In this document: positions 1-12,439 of the stretch, piece by piece
Layout: each line of letters opens with the position of its first letter
How positions within the stretch are numbered: the stretch's first letter is position 1
Assembly: GCA_036852015.1 (NCBI GenBank)
Contig: JAANDG010000565.1
Location: 30,978-94,977, forward strand
Source: Pelodera strongyloides
Taxonomy: Eukaryota > Nematoda > Chromadorea > Rhabditida > Rhabditidae
DNA: 64,000 nucleotides
Reading direction: 5' to 3'
Notes under the pieces: generated by a model
What the model was told of the DNA's origin: nothing
Databases searched by the model: none
The model's input: the letters and a program-made list of their open reading frames with translations, nothing else
Position numbers and translations under genes: made by a program

Positions 1-27
1 CAGTTCTTGCATTGTAACTTTCTCCAG

Positions 28-494
28 GAAACAATCTACAACCTGGTGATGGCACTAGCATTTGCTGTGGCTGCGATCTTCATGTTTCTGTTCAATGCAA
101 GTTACTGGGCAGACAGAAATCCCGCTTGGCAACCCCTTCCTGCATTAGCTAGCGTAAGTTATTGTCCTTGACTATAAACCCTAAGTCCTGTCAATATTTT
201 CCATATAACTACAATAATCATGGATTCAGGCTTGTTTTTTTTTATTAAAACATCAGGCAACAACACACCTCGACTAGCCAATTGGATGTTATGCAAATGC
301 TTCCCCAATTAGATTGTCGAGGTAACCGTATATGCAACTTGCAATTAGTAAATCGATTGCTTATCCAGGGCGCTCTCTTTGCGTGTGCAATCGTCTATAT
401 CTGGGATGCTGCCATGCTACTTATTGGTTGGCAGAGGTACAGCTGGAGACCGAATCAATTTGACGAGCGAAAAGAATCAGTGATTCCCCAATAA
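28..494 (+). CDS. 3' end of a multi-pass membrane protein gene (two exons)
   Basis: The gene runs in from outside the window. Exon 28-153 follows a CTTTCTCCAG acceptor and ends before GTAAGT. Exon 369-494 follows TTATCCAG and ends in TAA. Both are phase 0 and join without a break to about 84 residues. The first exon holds a hydrophobic stretch (ALAFAVAAIFMFLF) followed by NASYWADRNP. The second holds ALFACAIVYIWDAAMLLIGW and then a short hydrophilic tail ending in VIPQ. Two membrane spans with a short loop between and a cytosolic-looking tail suggest the last two spans of a MARVEL-type four-pass protein. The family is a guess from shape only; the exon structure is well supported. Confidence 0.6.
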
Positions 495-1114
495 TTATGT
501 TTCGGATGCATTTTTCAAGCAATATGACATTTTTCTAGGTTTCCAGCTCCCGTATTCTTTATTAGTTGTAAAGTAGTGCACTCGGTAAGTTACTTTTTCG
601 CTGTCACCGGTTAAAAAAACAGTGCCGTTGTCATTTGTAATTCATTTGCCCACCACAGATATTTGCAATGAAAATGTAATATTATCTTCTGAGCATTCAT
701 TGCCTACAAAAACTATATTCAACAATAATTATTTTCAATAAGCGTGCAATACACTAATTATTATTGACAGTCAAGGGTTATTTTACTCGGTTACACCTTT
801 TACCTCATCGTTTTCAGTTTTTGTTTGTTTTTAAATCTTTCAATGTTTGCCATTGTTTTGATCGAATCGCGTACTAATTGCTTTGTTCGGAGACTTCAAA
901 TAAATAAAAATGTGCAACAATGTACTACCGTAATGCCGTAAATCAAAATAAAAAGTCAAACCATGTTTCCGTATGTGACAAGTAAGAGACAACATTTAGT
1001 CAATTGTGTCGTTCCATATTAATGCAACAGTGCTCACAAGAAACACTTCATTATCAAGTGAGCTTGAAATCATAAACCAGAAGCATACATACTGTTTCAA
1101 TACAGTCAACTGTA
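495..1114. other. Intergenic, between converging genes
   Basis: AT-rich sequence between two genes that converge. AATAAA-like words near 900 and 945 could serve polyadenylation on the + strand. I see no exon, RNA gene or repeat. Confidence 0.5.
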
Positions 1115-3176
1115 TCAGTACATCATGATGTTGGGATCGAATGGCCGTGGTTTGTAGACGTGCTCGAGTTTCTTTCTCTTCTCGTACGAAAAGAATACAA
1201 AGACTGGTGGGAAGTACAGACACAACAAGGCGGCCAGCATCAGGTAGAAGGAAAAGCCGAGCCTGGAAATAAGATTATTGGTTTATCATGGTGATTCCTT
1301 GTTTTAAAATTGTCTGAGTAGTAAAGAACTTCGTTGATTGCTATTAAGGTAGTTGGGCGAGCAGTTGTTCGCAATAAAAACAATTTTTAGCTATGTATCA
1401 ACGCGTCAAAAGGGAGCAAAATTAGGACAGGGACGATAGTGAACGGTATTAGTTTTTGTACACCCGTTTGAGATTCAATTACATTCCTGCCTACTGATCC
1501 AGAAATGTCATGCTTAATGATAGCATAATATGTGTGCTAACACTCACTTGATAAAACTCAATTTCTTTCTTGTTTCTCTATTTCATCTGTTAGATTGAGA
1601 AAGCACCGGCAAGACAATGATAGGGACTGTTTTAATCAGGTCAGGTCATGATCGGGTTAGCATGCTGAGCAACTGCCTTGTGTACAAGAATGTGATAAAA
1701 AAAAGACTGAATAGCACATTATGGATACGACTTGTATAGGCGAGTTAAGCATTTTTCACTAAGGCAGTTGCCGAGACTAAGTTAAGGCAAAGTTAAGCCA
1801 CATATTATCGACAAACTTATGGCGAGCCATCAAGGAAAAACACGTCCAAGTTATTTTCGTATACCGCCAAGGTTTTTTTTCGGCGCTGCATTGAAGTGGC
1901 CAGCCTTAGGGGGGAAATGTCCCAATTATGGCCCGGAAGATGGAATGTTTGTTTTGCAATGCAATAGCCTTTCCTTCAAAAGGATAGCTGTAAGGGATAG
2001 GTGTTTGGCTGTTTGGCTAAACGAATGATGACCATACAAAATAGTACCAAAGAAATACTGCAGATGTGAAGACGGCAGGAGGAAGTATTCATAAGAGAGT
2101 GAGTAGATGGAGAGACAGAGAAATAGAGGGAGAAACAAAAACATAGCTTTTACATATTTAACTGATTAACACAAAAAAAAACCTCGTTTGTCCTTCTGTG
2201 CTAAATCCTTGAGCGACTTGTTCTTTCAGCAACACATTGTGTCTAATTGTTGATGTAAATTGTATGTAATAAATTATGCAGCTTGCACTGAAGCAGAGCA
2301 CTGAAAAGGGCAAAAATGCGATTCCGCGATGCGATGTATAATGCGATTCCGCAACCCGCCTCATAATATTCTGATGAAATACATGTACTGTATAAAAACG
2401 CACATGCTAATAAACTCCAGAGGTAGATTCCAATTGGGCCGGCTATTGTTTCTTGTCGTCTCGTCACAGAACTCAGCAGAGAAGTGAGCACGCCAACAAA
2501 AGTCCATAATAAACCGAGCGCAACGAAGAAAAGGGTGAACACCCATAGAAGTCGAGTCATGAAGCTAACTTCTCTATGCACCTCGTCGTACACTAAAAAC
2601 ACGGAGATTATCGGCTTCACAAACACACTTGCGGATGAGTGAAACAAAAAGGCACCCGGTCAAGTCAAACACTCCCGCTTTTAAGAAGTCGCCCCACCAC
2701 ATGGGCACCTGGCCAACATTTGCACATGACAAGGAAATTTGCATATGGGAAGAACTTTGGTCTATTATACAAAGCTTTCAATAGCACACGATCAAAATTA
2801 ACAATGGTCAGCACCTTTTACTTATTAAATGAGGCAATAACAACGAAGGAAAGGAAACCTGAGAATGTGAAAATTCTTGCTCCAAGGCCATAATCAAGAA
2901 TTCGTTCCCCACGAAACAGACCACCGTGAATATGACTTCTTGGGCTAATTCCATTCATGTTAAGAACTCCTGATTCGAACCAGAAATCAGTTAACACAGC
3001 AGCGAATACAAGGGAAGCGCTGAATAAAAACACTTATGAGCGAACAGAAACAAACAAGTAATCATGTGGATCATGATCATATGCATAGTGAAAAGCGCAG
3101 TGAAAAGCTGGTCTTACCTTAATAGAAAACAAACGAGTGCCGAAAATAAACCGAGGCGTTCGCAAGTGAAACCCAT
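1115..3176 (-). CDS. Clc-like (claudin-type) four-pass membrane protein, complete
   Basis: CDS exons, in transcript order: 3176-3118, 3019-2859, 2592-2404, 2300-2183, 1262-1115. All phases agree and the sum is 675 bases, giving 224 residues. Four hydrophobic spans are visible: one across the first intron (FSALVCFLL then SASLVFAAVL), one around LLWVFTLFFVALGLLW, one around IGIYLWSLLALLCF, and the last around FYLMLAALLCLYFPPVFVFF. The large first loop carries TDFWFESGVL and GISPRSHIHGGLFRGERIL; the C-terminus is the basic tail YEKRKKLEHVYKPRPF. Length, four-span layout and the large first loop fit the nematode Clc-like family of the claudin/PMP22 group. Those proteins sit in cell membranes and take part in cell junctions. 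Start: first ATG before span 1, with a donor 59 bases later. Family call is by pattern. Confidence 0.85.
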
Positions 3177-4070
3177 TGTTGTTCTTTTTTTTTTAGCCTT
3201 TTACTTTGAACTTCATGGATCTGGAAGTGAAAGTCTTGAACATTAGCGACACCTCTAACAACAATTAAAAACGATAATTTGGTTCCAGAAACATGCGAAA
3301 TAGAAACATTCTCCACGAGCAACCCATATAACATGGTATGCTGGCACCTAAATATAAAACATTAGGCAAACCTTTTAATTTAGTTTTGATAAAGAGCTGA
3401 ATTCCAGCTGGATATACCGGCGGAAATGGCAGGTCGCATCAAGGATGTACAAGTGGGCGGTCCCGGAGACAATCCCTAGCCTTCCGCCGGTTAAGATTAC
3501 CCGCCAAAGGGCTCTCTCTCTCTCTCTCTCTATCGCATGCGCTCTTTTGATCTCTCGGTCCTCTCATTTCTTCTTCCCCTTTTGTTTTCTTTTCGTATTT
3601 TCTCACCACTACACTCTTTTGATAAACAAGACGAGAAACCCCCCGTAATGACCAAAATGTAGCGTGTCAGGTGTAACAGTTCATAGCAAGAAAGAAAACA
3701 TTCATGTTTATTAAAATTCGATGTTTAGGTTTTGCTGGAAGCCTAATCATCCTTGGAACGTAATCGCGAGAAATCCAACTGGACAGTTTCCCCGCTTCCC
3801 AAAATTGTAATATTTAAATTTGATGTGAAGGACGCTGGCACCTAAATACAAGTTTGTTTAGACTCTACGACAGAAAGAACATATGAGATTGACCACAATT
3901 TGATCCTGAACAGTAAAAAAACCCAAACCTCAGACACTGATTCCTTCGATGGCTGAACATAATCACTTCCTTCAAAAATGTCGCAACGTTGTTCCTGAAA
4001 CGTGAAAATATCTTTTTGATAGCGTTTCACACCTGCGCAATTTTTACATAGTATTGTGATTTTCATCAAA
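3177..4070. other. Intergenic; (CT)n tract
   Basis: Upstream region of the Clc-like gene and downstream region of the M13 gene, both on the - strand. It holds a (CT)10 run at 3512-3531 inside a pyrimidine-rich stretch reaching about 3600. Nothing else recognised. Confidence 0.5.
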
Positions 4071-7000
4071 TCAAAATAAACTGATTTGACTTTGATAAAT
4101 ATTGGAACCGACGTTAGGAATGTACATCGGATCTCCAAGTTTACAGTTGAACGCATTTTGGAATTCAGGGAATCCCCTGACCATGCCATTAACACGAGCT
4201 ATCGTTGATGAATGAACCTGAAAGGAAAGTCTCTATATATGCACACATACCAAAATAATCAAAAAGCACCTTTTCTTTAAATAATAATGTGATATTACGA
4301 ACCAACATGACCAACTCGTCAAGCTAACTGACTTCGTTTCCGAAGTGTTGAGATCCACTGAGGGTCGAACAATAAAATGCGCCAAGAGCGTAGAAGAATG
4401 CCTGTGCGTTAGTGATATCTGTGTCCGACATCAACTCCTGAACACTAGATTATCAATTAGCGATTTTTTTCGTGATCCAAGTTATTGGACCAACTTATTG
4501 TGTACTAATGGCTGTCATTTAAAGGTTCCCTGGTTCTTTTATTGTTTGTGAGACATGCTCAATACTACAGGCGTACCTTAAGAAATGCCTCGGAATTCCT
4601 GTGTTCAAATGCGTCATATGCAACGCGAATTCCAAAACTATCGGCGGAATCTTCGTAGAAAGTCAACGCACCGCTCTTGCATGATTGCTTAACAAAAAAA
4701 CGTAGTGCAAACTATTCAGGTGATATTATGTCCAGAAAATATTTCATGTTGTGCTGCTAAAAGGATAACACGTTGAAGAAAAAGGACAAACTGGTAAATT
4801 AGTAGAGAATATTCACCTCTTTGAACAGGTCACAGACTTCTTTGTAGTGATCGATCGTACATTTTTCAGCGACTCCGTGAAATCTTGGTGTTATGAAGGA
4901 GTGCCCCAATTCGTGACCCAATACTCTTCCGGCTGTTGCGTACTGAGAACAGTTCAATTAATTAAACGAGTCGCTCTTGGCCAATGCTGAGCAAAATAAA
5001 CACCAGCTCAATTGTTGCACAAAGCGCACTAATTTCTTGTATCTGTAACATAATTTAGCGCTCATCAAGAAAAAAACGGAACCAACCCTCGTAGGTACGG
5101 TTATGTTCTCCCTTGAAAACAAGTATCCGGATAGGTCAACGAGGGTCACGAGCCGTCCCATTGTATTGTAGGCATTGAAAACGTTGAAATCTCGGAGTTC
5201 GGTGTATACTTGAGGGAAACTGATTTCCTTCAGATACTCTTCAATGTGCATCAGAGCACGTGAAAGTGTCAGCTTTGCATCGATCAATGCACGAGACCTA
5301 TGTGAAAATGGTGATTTTTAACAAGTTACGTTTTGTTTTTGGTGTGTGGCCAAAGTTAGATGGTACTGTAGATGTCGGTAATGCTCGTCTGCCATGAGGG
5401 CGGACCGGGGATGGTTCCCGGACGATGCACCCTACAATGTAGTGTAGACAAATGGTACCGTCTGGGTAATACAAACTACGAAGTTTTGGGTTCGCGCCCG
5501 CAGGCAGATCACTAGAGACTGGACAACGAGATAAGGCCAGGAGGCCTCAGGAGCAGAGGGGACACTAGGTTTGCGCCCGAGGGCAGATCACTAGTGTTTA
5601 TTCGAACGAAGGTTCCAAGATGGTCTCTTGTGTTTTGTGTTAATAACCAACAGCCACAACAATATAAAACAGTATAGAAGAGGAGCTACTCGATCACGGG
5701 AGTTAACTCACTCGCACACTTCCTCCGAAGTGTGACGATATACAACGATCGTGAGAGCCATGTCATGTTTGTATTTGAAGATAGGAAGCGAAAATACTAC
5801 CGTGAATCACTATAATGGAAAGAAATATTAGCAAACACATTATTATGTGACGCAGACATTAACAAAGTATAATTTCGATTATGAACTTGTTGCTATATAT
5901 TTAAGGATAAAAGTTTACAAAGCTTCCGGTTGCCCGAAGGCAATGAAGATGAAATGATAGTTGCAACAACTCACGAAAGCAATTGGTCATACGTGTCGTT
6001 GTAGATCTGATATATGGTGTCGATGAAGTTTGCATTGTGAGTGAAAGGATCGAAAGGCGTATGGACAAACGTGTTCTCCAGGAATTCACCCAACATTCGA
6101 GCATTCGGATTCTTCATTGGATTCACTTTCTGAATGAAATCCCAAATTAAAAAAAAAAAGAATAACGATCAAAGAATTTTGTCGTAGCATGACTGACAAA
6201 CCCTTACTCGGCACAAATTTTACTAGCATTGAACAACTCCAACGGTTACCGCCTAGCTACAAACAAATGCACTGAACATTACCAAGATACGAACATGTAC
6301 TGAACATTACCAAGATACGAGCATGTTCTGAACATTACCAAGATACGTCTTCTAGCTGCCTCAATTAGTTCCAAATAAAACGAAGTAATTTTATATTGTC
6401 CTCGAAACCGATCCGCTGCTCCAGAAATCGTTTTCGCGTACAGACACTTGTTGAGCAGCACGTTGCGAAGCATATTTATTGCCTAAGATGAGTAGCATTA
6501 GTTATTGCACTTACATTACTACATGGTTTACGGATAGAATTTTTAGTTTCCTAATTTCTCAAGGTCAATGATGTAAATCAAATTTCCTACAGGCCATGTT
6601 CTCAGCTCCTTAAACACATATCCTGTGTACATGCTTCTGATGTTGTCGCGCAACTGTGTTATGTTTTGTGGAACAGTTCGGGGGGCTGCGCTTCCCGTAT
6701 ATCGGTGCACTGTGTCAATGTTCTTCTTGGCTTCCATCCAGCATGTCGAATTCATACCACAAGTCCATCTGCAATTGATACGGTGAACTACCTGCCCGAT
6801 AAAAATGAATATATGTACTGTGCCATTGGACTACCTTCGTTCGTACACAGAAAATAAATATAGCTCGCAGGGTAGACCCTGAATACACAAAATTCACAAG
6901 ACGGCGCAGTGTTTTGATTCTTGTCAAATATGATAGAAATTGTCTGTATATCCTTTCCGCGCGTCTGCAATATATTGGCACACCCCAGCTTGGGTAACAA

Positions 7001-7541
7001 AACCCAACCTCAGTTCATTCATGTAGAAATCCACACGTTGGAGTTCACGATCCTTGTCGTCCAAGGAAACGGTCAACGCTCTTGTCAAATCCTTAAAACA
7101 AATTTTTTTTCGGTGTACATAATTTTAAATACATTGGTAAGCCATAAATAACAACATACACACTTTTTTTGAATTCCAAACAATACTCAATGTCCAAAAA
7201 TTTAGCTGGTGTAATACTGTAAACGGGAGAGTTTCTCATTAGTGAAGCATACATCGAGCAAATATGAGATGAGGCCTTTTTCCTGAAATCTCACTAACCC
7301 AAATACGATCAGCAGCAATGTAATCCTTGCAAGCGTTTGCGTGTCGATCGCGTTTTTCAGCGATGAGGAGTGCTTTCGCTGTCTCGTTGGCCAGAGTAGA
7401 TACAGGGCAGACATGACGGTAGAAATTAGTACACGGAGGTACCACCGAACTGCGATGTTTTAAGGCGAAATCAATAAAAGGATCGAATGGTACGGTCGAG
7501 ATATTTACAACAAACACTGCGAAGAACACAAGTGCGAGCAT
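4071..7541 (-). CDS. Divergent M13 (neprilysin-family) zinc metallopeptidase
   Basis: Exons, in transcript order: 7541 to about 7300, 7282-7162, 7091-7009, 6768-6591, 6482-6339, 6129-5975, about 5799-5693, 5297-5087, 4942-4817, 4687-4577, 4217-4071. The start has a signal-like stretch (MLALVFFAVFVV), then PPCTNFYRHVCP, matching the PCxDFYxYxCG opening of M13 proteins. Zinc motif HELGH is in exon 4942-4817 (VLGHELGHSF). The third zinc ligand is probably the first Glu of YEDSADSFG. The C-terminus RVNGMVRGFPEFQNAFNC is typical of the family. M13 enzymes are usually ectopeptidases cutting peptide signals. Most junctions agree in phase, but two do not: exon 1 to exon 2, and 5975 to about 5799. Either I missed unusual splice sites or the copy is damaged. 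Confidence 0.75.
5366..5628 (+). repeat. tRNA-Gly-headed dispersed repeat (SINE-like), copy A
   Basis: Lies in an intron of the M13 gene. The head (about 5367-5432) reads like a degraded tRNA-Gly: a D-arm-like TCGGTAATGC, the anticodon-loop CTGCCATG with GCC, and a T-arm GGGGATGGTTCCC, ending near GCACC. The body carries GGTTCGCGCCCGCAGGCAGA at about 5489 and a near copy at about 5568, each followed by TCACTAG, and ends with AAGGTTCCAAGATGG. The same body and a similar head recur, inverted relative to this copy, at 43704-44456. Confidence 0.7.
6272..6347. repeat. 28-bp tandem repeat, about 2.7 copies, over a splice donor
   Basis: CTGAACATTACCAAGATACG starts at 6272, 6300 and 6328, so the period is 28. 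On the - strand every copy holds ATCTTG|GTAATG, a plausible splice donor of the M13 exon 6482-6339. Because 28 is not a multiple of three, the three donors fall in three different phases; only the first (at 6338) is in phase with the next exon. Confidence 0.9.
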
Positions 7542-10087
7542 CTCGCAAAGCAGTGTTGAACAGAAAATTTAAGTAAAGTTTCAAGATAACAATCTGCACC
7601 ACCTTTTTATGAGCAATATACTTGTCGAATTTTGTTAGCGAGTATTTCAGTTTTCTGGCGAGCAAATGAAAACAGATAAGTAGTAGAATGTTTACGAAAT
7701 TTACAAAATTAAATACTGAGAATTAAACATCAAAAAATGGAGTTGCTTGAAATACGAACCTCTCCTAACTCATATTTTTCTCGATAATTGAAACAAAACC
7801 GAATATATGTGAATTTGTGTTTTTCGAATTGCAAACCTTCAACGTGGTGTCCTGTCACAATAACGATCACTTCCATGATAATGTTACCATACGCATAGTG
7901 TAGTTACCAGGGTAATAACAGAAACTTCTTTACGCAGTTTCAATTGCAATTCCTTCATTATTGTGTGCTATGTCCCTTCGTTGTTCCTTCTCTTCGGCAG
8001 GTTAGTCCTGGTGAATTGAGTTAACCATCTATGTACTCAGATGGGAACAGATAGATTCCGAATGCACAAGGAAGGAGCTTGATCATGAAACAGAAAACAA
8101 AAATCCTCCGCAAAGAATTTTGTTCTCAATTAAAGTTACTATACTAAAGTGACCTCTTTCTTATCCAAATTTACATTTTGTCGAATGAAAATGCAAGTGA
8201 TTTTTATTGGCTTATTTGTTTGTTTTGCTGAAAATTCAATCGGTCCACCAATGAACTACTTTTCATACAAATGGTTTCGTCAGCCTACTTGAAACGATAT
8301 CAAAGTGGTATAAGCCAATATCTTCAAGTGCATTTTAATACAGATATGACCCCTGAATGCTTGAGCGAGTGTCAACTTTCAATTTACATAGGCACGGTGG
8401 AGCGAAATACTAAATGCCCCATATTTTTCGTCAAGTGCTCAATTTGGGTTTCATATATTTCGACACGAAATATATTGGAACGCAAAAAAATAACAGTCGT
8501 TGTCCATAAACGTCGTTCTCGAACCCCAAACTATTCAACGTCTTCGTCGTATATGCGTCTTAAACATTTCGATTTTTGCTGTTTCTCTCTCAGAAGGCTT
8601 AACACGAAACGTGCTTTGTTTATAAAAATTCATTAAGGGACATTTCGAATCATTGTCTAGCAGTGTTTGCCATTTGCAGTTTATCACATATGGTCACTTT
8701 TTTCCGGGTATTAATAATTGATTCTCTGAGGATGTTGAATTATGACATTACTATAAGTCTGTTGCCAGTAAAAACGGCGAGAACTCTGCGTGGGAATCTT
8801 TCTCCTCTCCTCCCAATTAATCCAACTTTCGTTCGGCTTTCCATACTGACCAGACCACACTTCCTTCTTTAGACATAACCCCTTTCATTGCATAATCAAA
8901 GCACCCGCTACTATTTATATTTGAGAGGCTTTGTTTTGATATTTACCAAGAAATCGTTGTTGCACATTCATTGGTGTCCTATGACAATACATTTTTGCGT
9001 CGATTGTAAGTATGCTCGCGACTTGGTTTGTAGAGTTTGCTTCTGATTCCTGTATAATGTCAGTGAAAAATGATTCTGAGGGAATCTGTGTGATATAACG
9101 GGAGTTCTCTGTCCAATTTGGTATTTGTTAGAGCGGAAGCCGTCCATCTAACCTGACGACACACATCAATTACTTATTGTTCTTTAGTCCCTTCCAAATA
9201 GACAATAATGATACTACATTATCATTATTTTTTACAGCATCATATCTTTTTTTAGCAAAACAATGATCTTCAGGTATGTAAACTCGATAGTGCGTTTTAA
9301 TCATATTTCATTTTTTCAATAACATTACATATATCTCATAATTATACGTATACTCTTACGAGAGCAAAGTACTAAGAAGCTGATATTAAGACTTCGTGTA
9401 TATGTTTTTCGCGGAGGGAAATATGAACTTCTTTTGTTGTCACTTTTTCACATTGAATTATTGAGCATTCGGTGGGAGTGAACGTTTTTAGAACTTCTTT
9501 ACTCGCCAGACTTTTGATCAGCATATTTAAGATTTCTTTATTATTTGGTGCCTCGTCAACTTTCTCGGTAGAGTATTAGTTTCGATAATATATACTAATT
9601 ACAAGATAATATATACTAATTACAAATGAGTAGTTGAGATAGAAACAAAGCGAAGAAAACCTGTGTCAAATTATTTTTTGAACCACACATGAAGTTGAGT
9701 TTTAAATTCAGCAATTGAGTTCAATTGTACTTCAAAAATATACCTCAAAAATACACTTCAAAAAACCCAATAGACTTTAAATTATACTATGTGTTTGGTG
9801 CAACAATCATGGATGTCAGTGACACTAGAAGCATAACAACAAAAACACTTGCTTTTGAGTACATTAGGAAGAAAATGACACGTGCAGAAGAATACTTAGT
9901 GTGCATATCTTTATATACAACATTCCACACTATACCCGACAATGCACAAAATACGTTATTCACGGAATATTTGTTTATTATGTTTTCGTGTGAAAGTGTT
10001 TTTTTTTATAAATTTCTTAACCTGAATTATTCTTTGCATTATTTTAGCAACCATTTTTCAATTGCAACTCGAAGTTTTCAGTTCTAA
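7542..10087. other. Intergenic between divergent genes
   Basis: Presumed shared upstream region of the M13 gene (-) and the stomatin gene (+). It holds a 21-bp tandem duplication (GATAATATATACTAATTACA plus A) at 9584-9625. Open frames at 8271-8636 and 9725-10087 have no recognisable domain or good splice context, and I do not call them. Confidence 0.4.
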
Positions 10088-12222
10088 ATGAAGCAACTCG
10101 AAGCTCAAGGATTGCTGAATTTAAAGACTGATAATGAATTATTTTACAGTAAAAAAGCCGATCTGCAAATAGGTACGTTATACCGGACTGAACCCGAAGT
10201 TTAAGGAAGCACTCAATAAAGGAGAGATAGTTTTCGATGGTTGCTTTGTTTTCTCCCAAAATGAGACTCTTTTCTTTTCAAAATACATCTTCCGCATTTC
10301 TTGATAACGAAAACGTTCAGGGTTTAGCGATGTCGTCGCCACAAGTCTTTCATGGATTCTCATTGCAATCACATTCCCGTTTTCATTGTTCTTCTGCATC
10401 AAAATTGTCACTGAATATAAAAGAATGGTAAGACAACTCTTTGTACACGCCAAATAAAAGACAACTAAATTAACTTCGATTTTGTTGCTGACTTAGACCT
10501 TGCGGTGTCTTCTCACAATTAGTCAAATGTTGGATCACCTTTTTCTAAAATACAAATGTTCAACGACACTTAGACTACGAAGCACATATTTTCTACGAGT
10601 GTACGAGGAATAAGCCAGTCGACGGAATATCTGATTATTGCATATCTGAATATCTGATAGAATATCTGAATACCTGAATATCTGATTATCTGATTATACC
10701 TGAATATTGTTTAGGTAGTATACCGACTGGGGAAGGTGCCCAACCGAAGTCCAAAAGGTCCGGGAGTTGTCCTTGTCCTTCCATGCATAGACGATTATCA
10801 AACAGTTGACCTACGGTATTATTTTTCACCCTTCATTCTCACACATTTTTTTTACTGTTACAGCAAATATTTTCCAACAATGACATTTTCAAAAAAAATG
10901 TGTCTAAACAATAATTTCACCTATTCAAACACCTTTTGAATTCACAACCACCACAACCCCCACAACCACCACAAAGAAAATGATTAATTCATAAGCTTAA
11001 CTTACGGTTTTTTTTCCAGTACGATGTCCTACGACGTGCCTTCACAAGAAACAATGACCAGGGATTCAGTGACTGTGTCTGTTGATGCTGCTGTGTACTA
11101 TAGAACCAGGCCAGTGATTTTTTCAAGCATTTTGTGATAAAAAAATTAACGCAGTTGCAACTGTTTTTTTCCATGAACTATTCCAATAATTTTCGCTACT
11201 TTCCAATTGATTTTTTCTTGTTTTATGCTTGAAAATAAAGAGGGTTGTTTGGTAAAATGTTTCATGATAACACAGTGAAGAAACCTCATCTAAATGTGTG
11301 TATTTAGTGATCCTGTTGCGAGTTTGTCTGCAATATCTGATGCGCACTTTTCAACAAAACAACTCGCGCAGACAACGTTGAGGAATGTGATAGGAACGAG
11401 AAGCTTATCAGAACTTATGAGCGAAAGAGACGGAATTGCCAAACAGGCAAAGCTCCTGCTTGACACAGGCAAGTGTATTTGAATTTTTCACTGTTTCAAC
11501 TGCCACAGTACATGCCTCGTCTCATTTGATTAAATTTGCAATTTTCCGTTGATACAGGTAAAAAACCTCAGTACATTTGTAACTGTCTGTTCTTGGTCAA
11601 AATATAAATCTACTGCCTTAGTGAGTCATTTAAAATTTTTCTTTTCACCTATCTACGCATAGATTTTTGCAGCTACTGCATCATGGGGGATAACTGTGGA
11701 AAGAGTCGAAATTAAAGACATTCGCCTTCCTCGGGAACTATGCCGGACAATGGCAGCAGAAGCAGAAGCTGCACGCGAATCAGACGCCAAAGTCGTTTGC
11801 GCACAAGGAGAGCTAAATGTAACCGCACGTTTGTTAACTTGAATTTATCAAGTGTGTTGTCCTATAGAATTGCCCCTCATGACACTAAAAAGATCTTTCG
11901 CAATAGAGGATGTCAAACACTTTGTTGCCCGCTATGTGACGGCACGGCGGACAAGATTATTCCATACAAGCTATTTTCTATGTGCTAAAAATTATGATAT
12001 TTAAGATTTTTGAAGGCTCTACCGCTATTGGCGCTAGCAAGTTATTTTTAGGCTTCCGTTGCTCTTCTTCGCGCAGCTGAGGAACTACAACGATCTCCAA
12101 CAGCGATTCAACTCAGGATTATTCATTCACTTGTGAAGATTGCTTCTGTAAATAACCACACAATAGTCCTTCCAATTCCAATCGAACTTGTTAGGTCACT
12201 TTTTAAGAAAATCAATAAATAG
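10088..12222 (+). CDS. Stomatin (SPFH/band 7 family), complete
   Basis: Exons: 10088-10172, 10321-10427, 10715-10815, 11020-11109, 11308-11468, 11673-11818, 12052-12222; 861 bases, 286 residues, all phases agree. The start ATG follows a GTTTTCAG by six bases with an in-frame TAA between, so trans-splicing is likely. Residues about 30-60 hold the membrane hairpin (SWILIAITFPFSLFFCIKIV), then EYKRMVVYRLGKVPNRSPKG, the SPFH signature SYDVPSQETMTRDSVTVSVD, QLAQTTLRNVIGTRSLSEL, WGITVERVEIKDIRLP, and the EAEAAR segment. Stomatins sit on the inner face of the membrane, form oligomers and modulate channels; nematode relatives include the sto genes, UNC-1 and MEC-2. I cannot say which paralogue this is. 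Two introns need GC donors (11110 and 11469): no GT site keeps the frame. Confidence 0.93.
10621..10710. repeat. AATATCTGA short repeat in a stomatin intron
   Basis: Variants of AATATCTGA / TGATTAT recur about ten times just before the acceptor of the third stomatin exon, a microsatellite-like patch confined to the intron. Confidence 0.7.
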
Positions 12223-12439
12223 TGTTAATATTAGTTATTGCTGATGAATTGTCATATAGAGTATATGGCTTTTGTTCAACTGTATGTACCAATTTCCCGA
12301 TAATCCAGACAAAAACTAAAAAATTTACTTAATAAATGAAAATCTAAATTTACAGACAGAATGACAAATTTAAGAAACAAACAAACGTATAAATAACTAA
12401 ATAAATAATAAAAATTATTCGTCGAAGTCCATTAAAAGT

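Noticed and set aside
282..494. Whole open frame 282-494 as one exon
   Set aside because: The phase of the preceding exon only fits an exon starting at 369; the earlier part has no supporting splice site in phase.
8271..8636. 121-codon + strand open frame
   Set aside because: No family motif, no splice context, composition like the surrounding AT-rich DNA.
9725..10087. 120-codon + strand frame upstream of stomatin
   Set aside because: Its middle looks partly coding, but it cannot be joined to the stomatin exons: an in-frame stop lies before the stomatin ATG and no donor fits.
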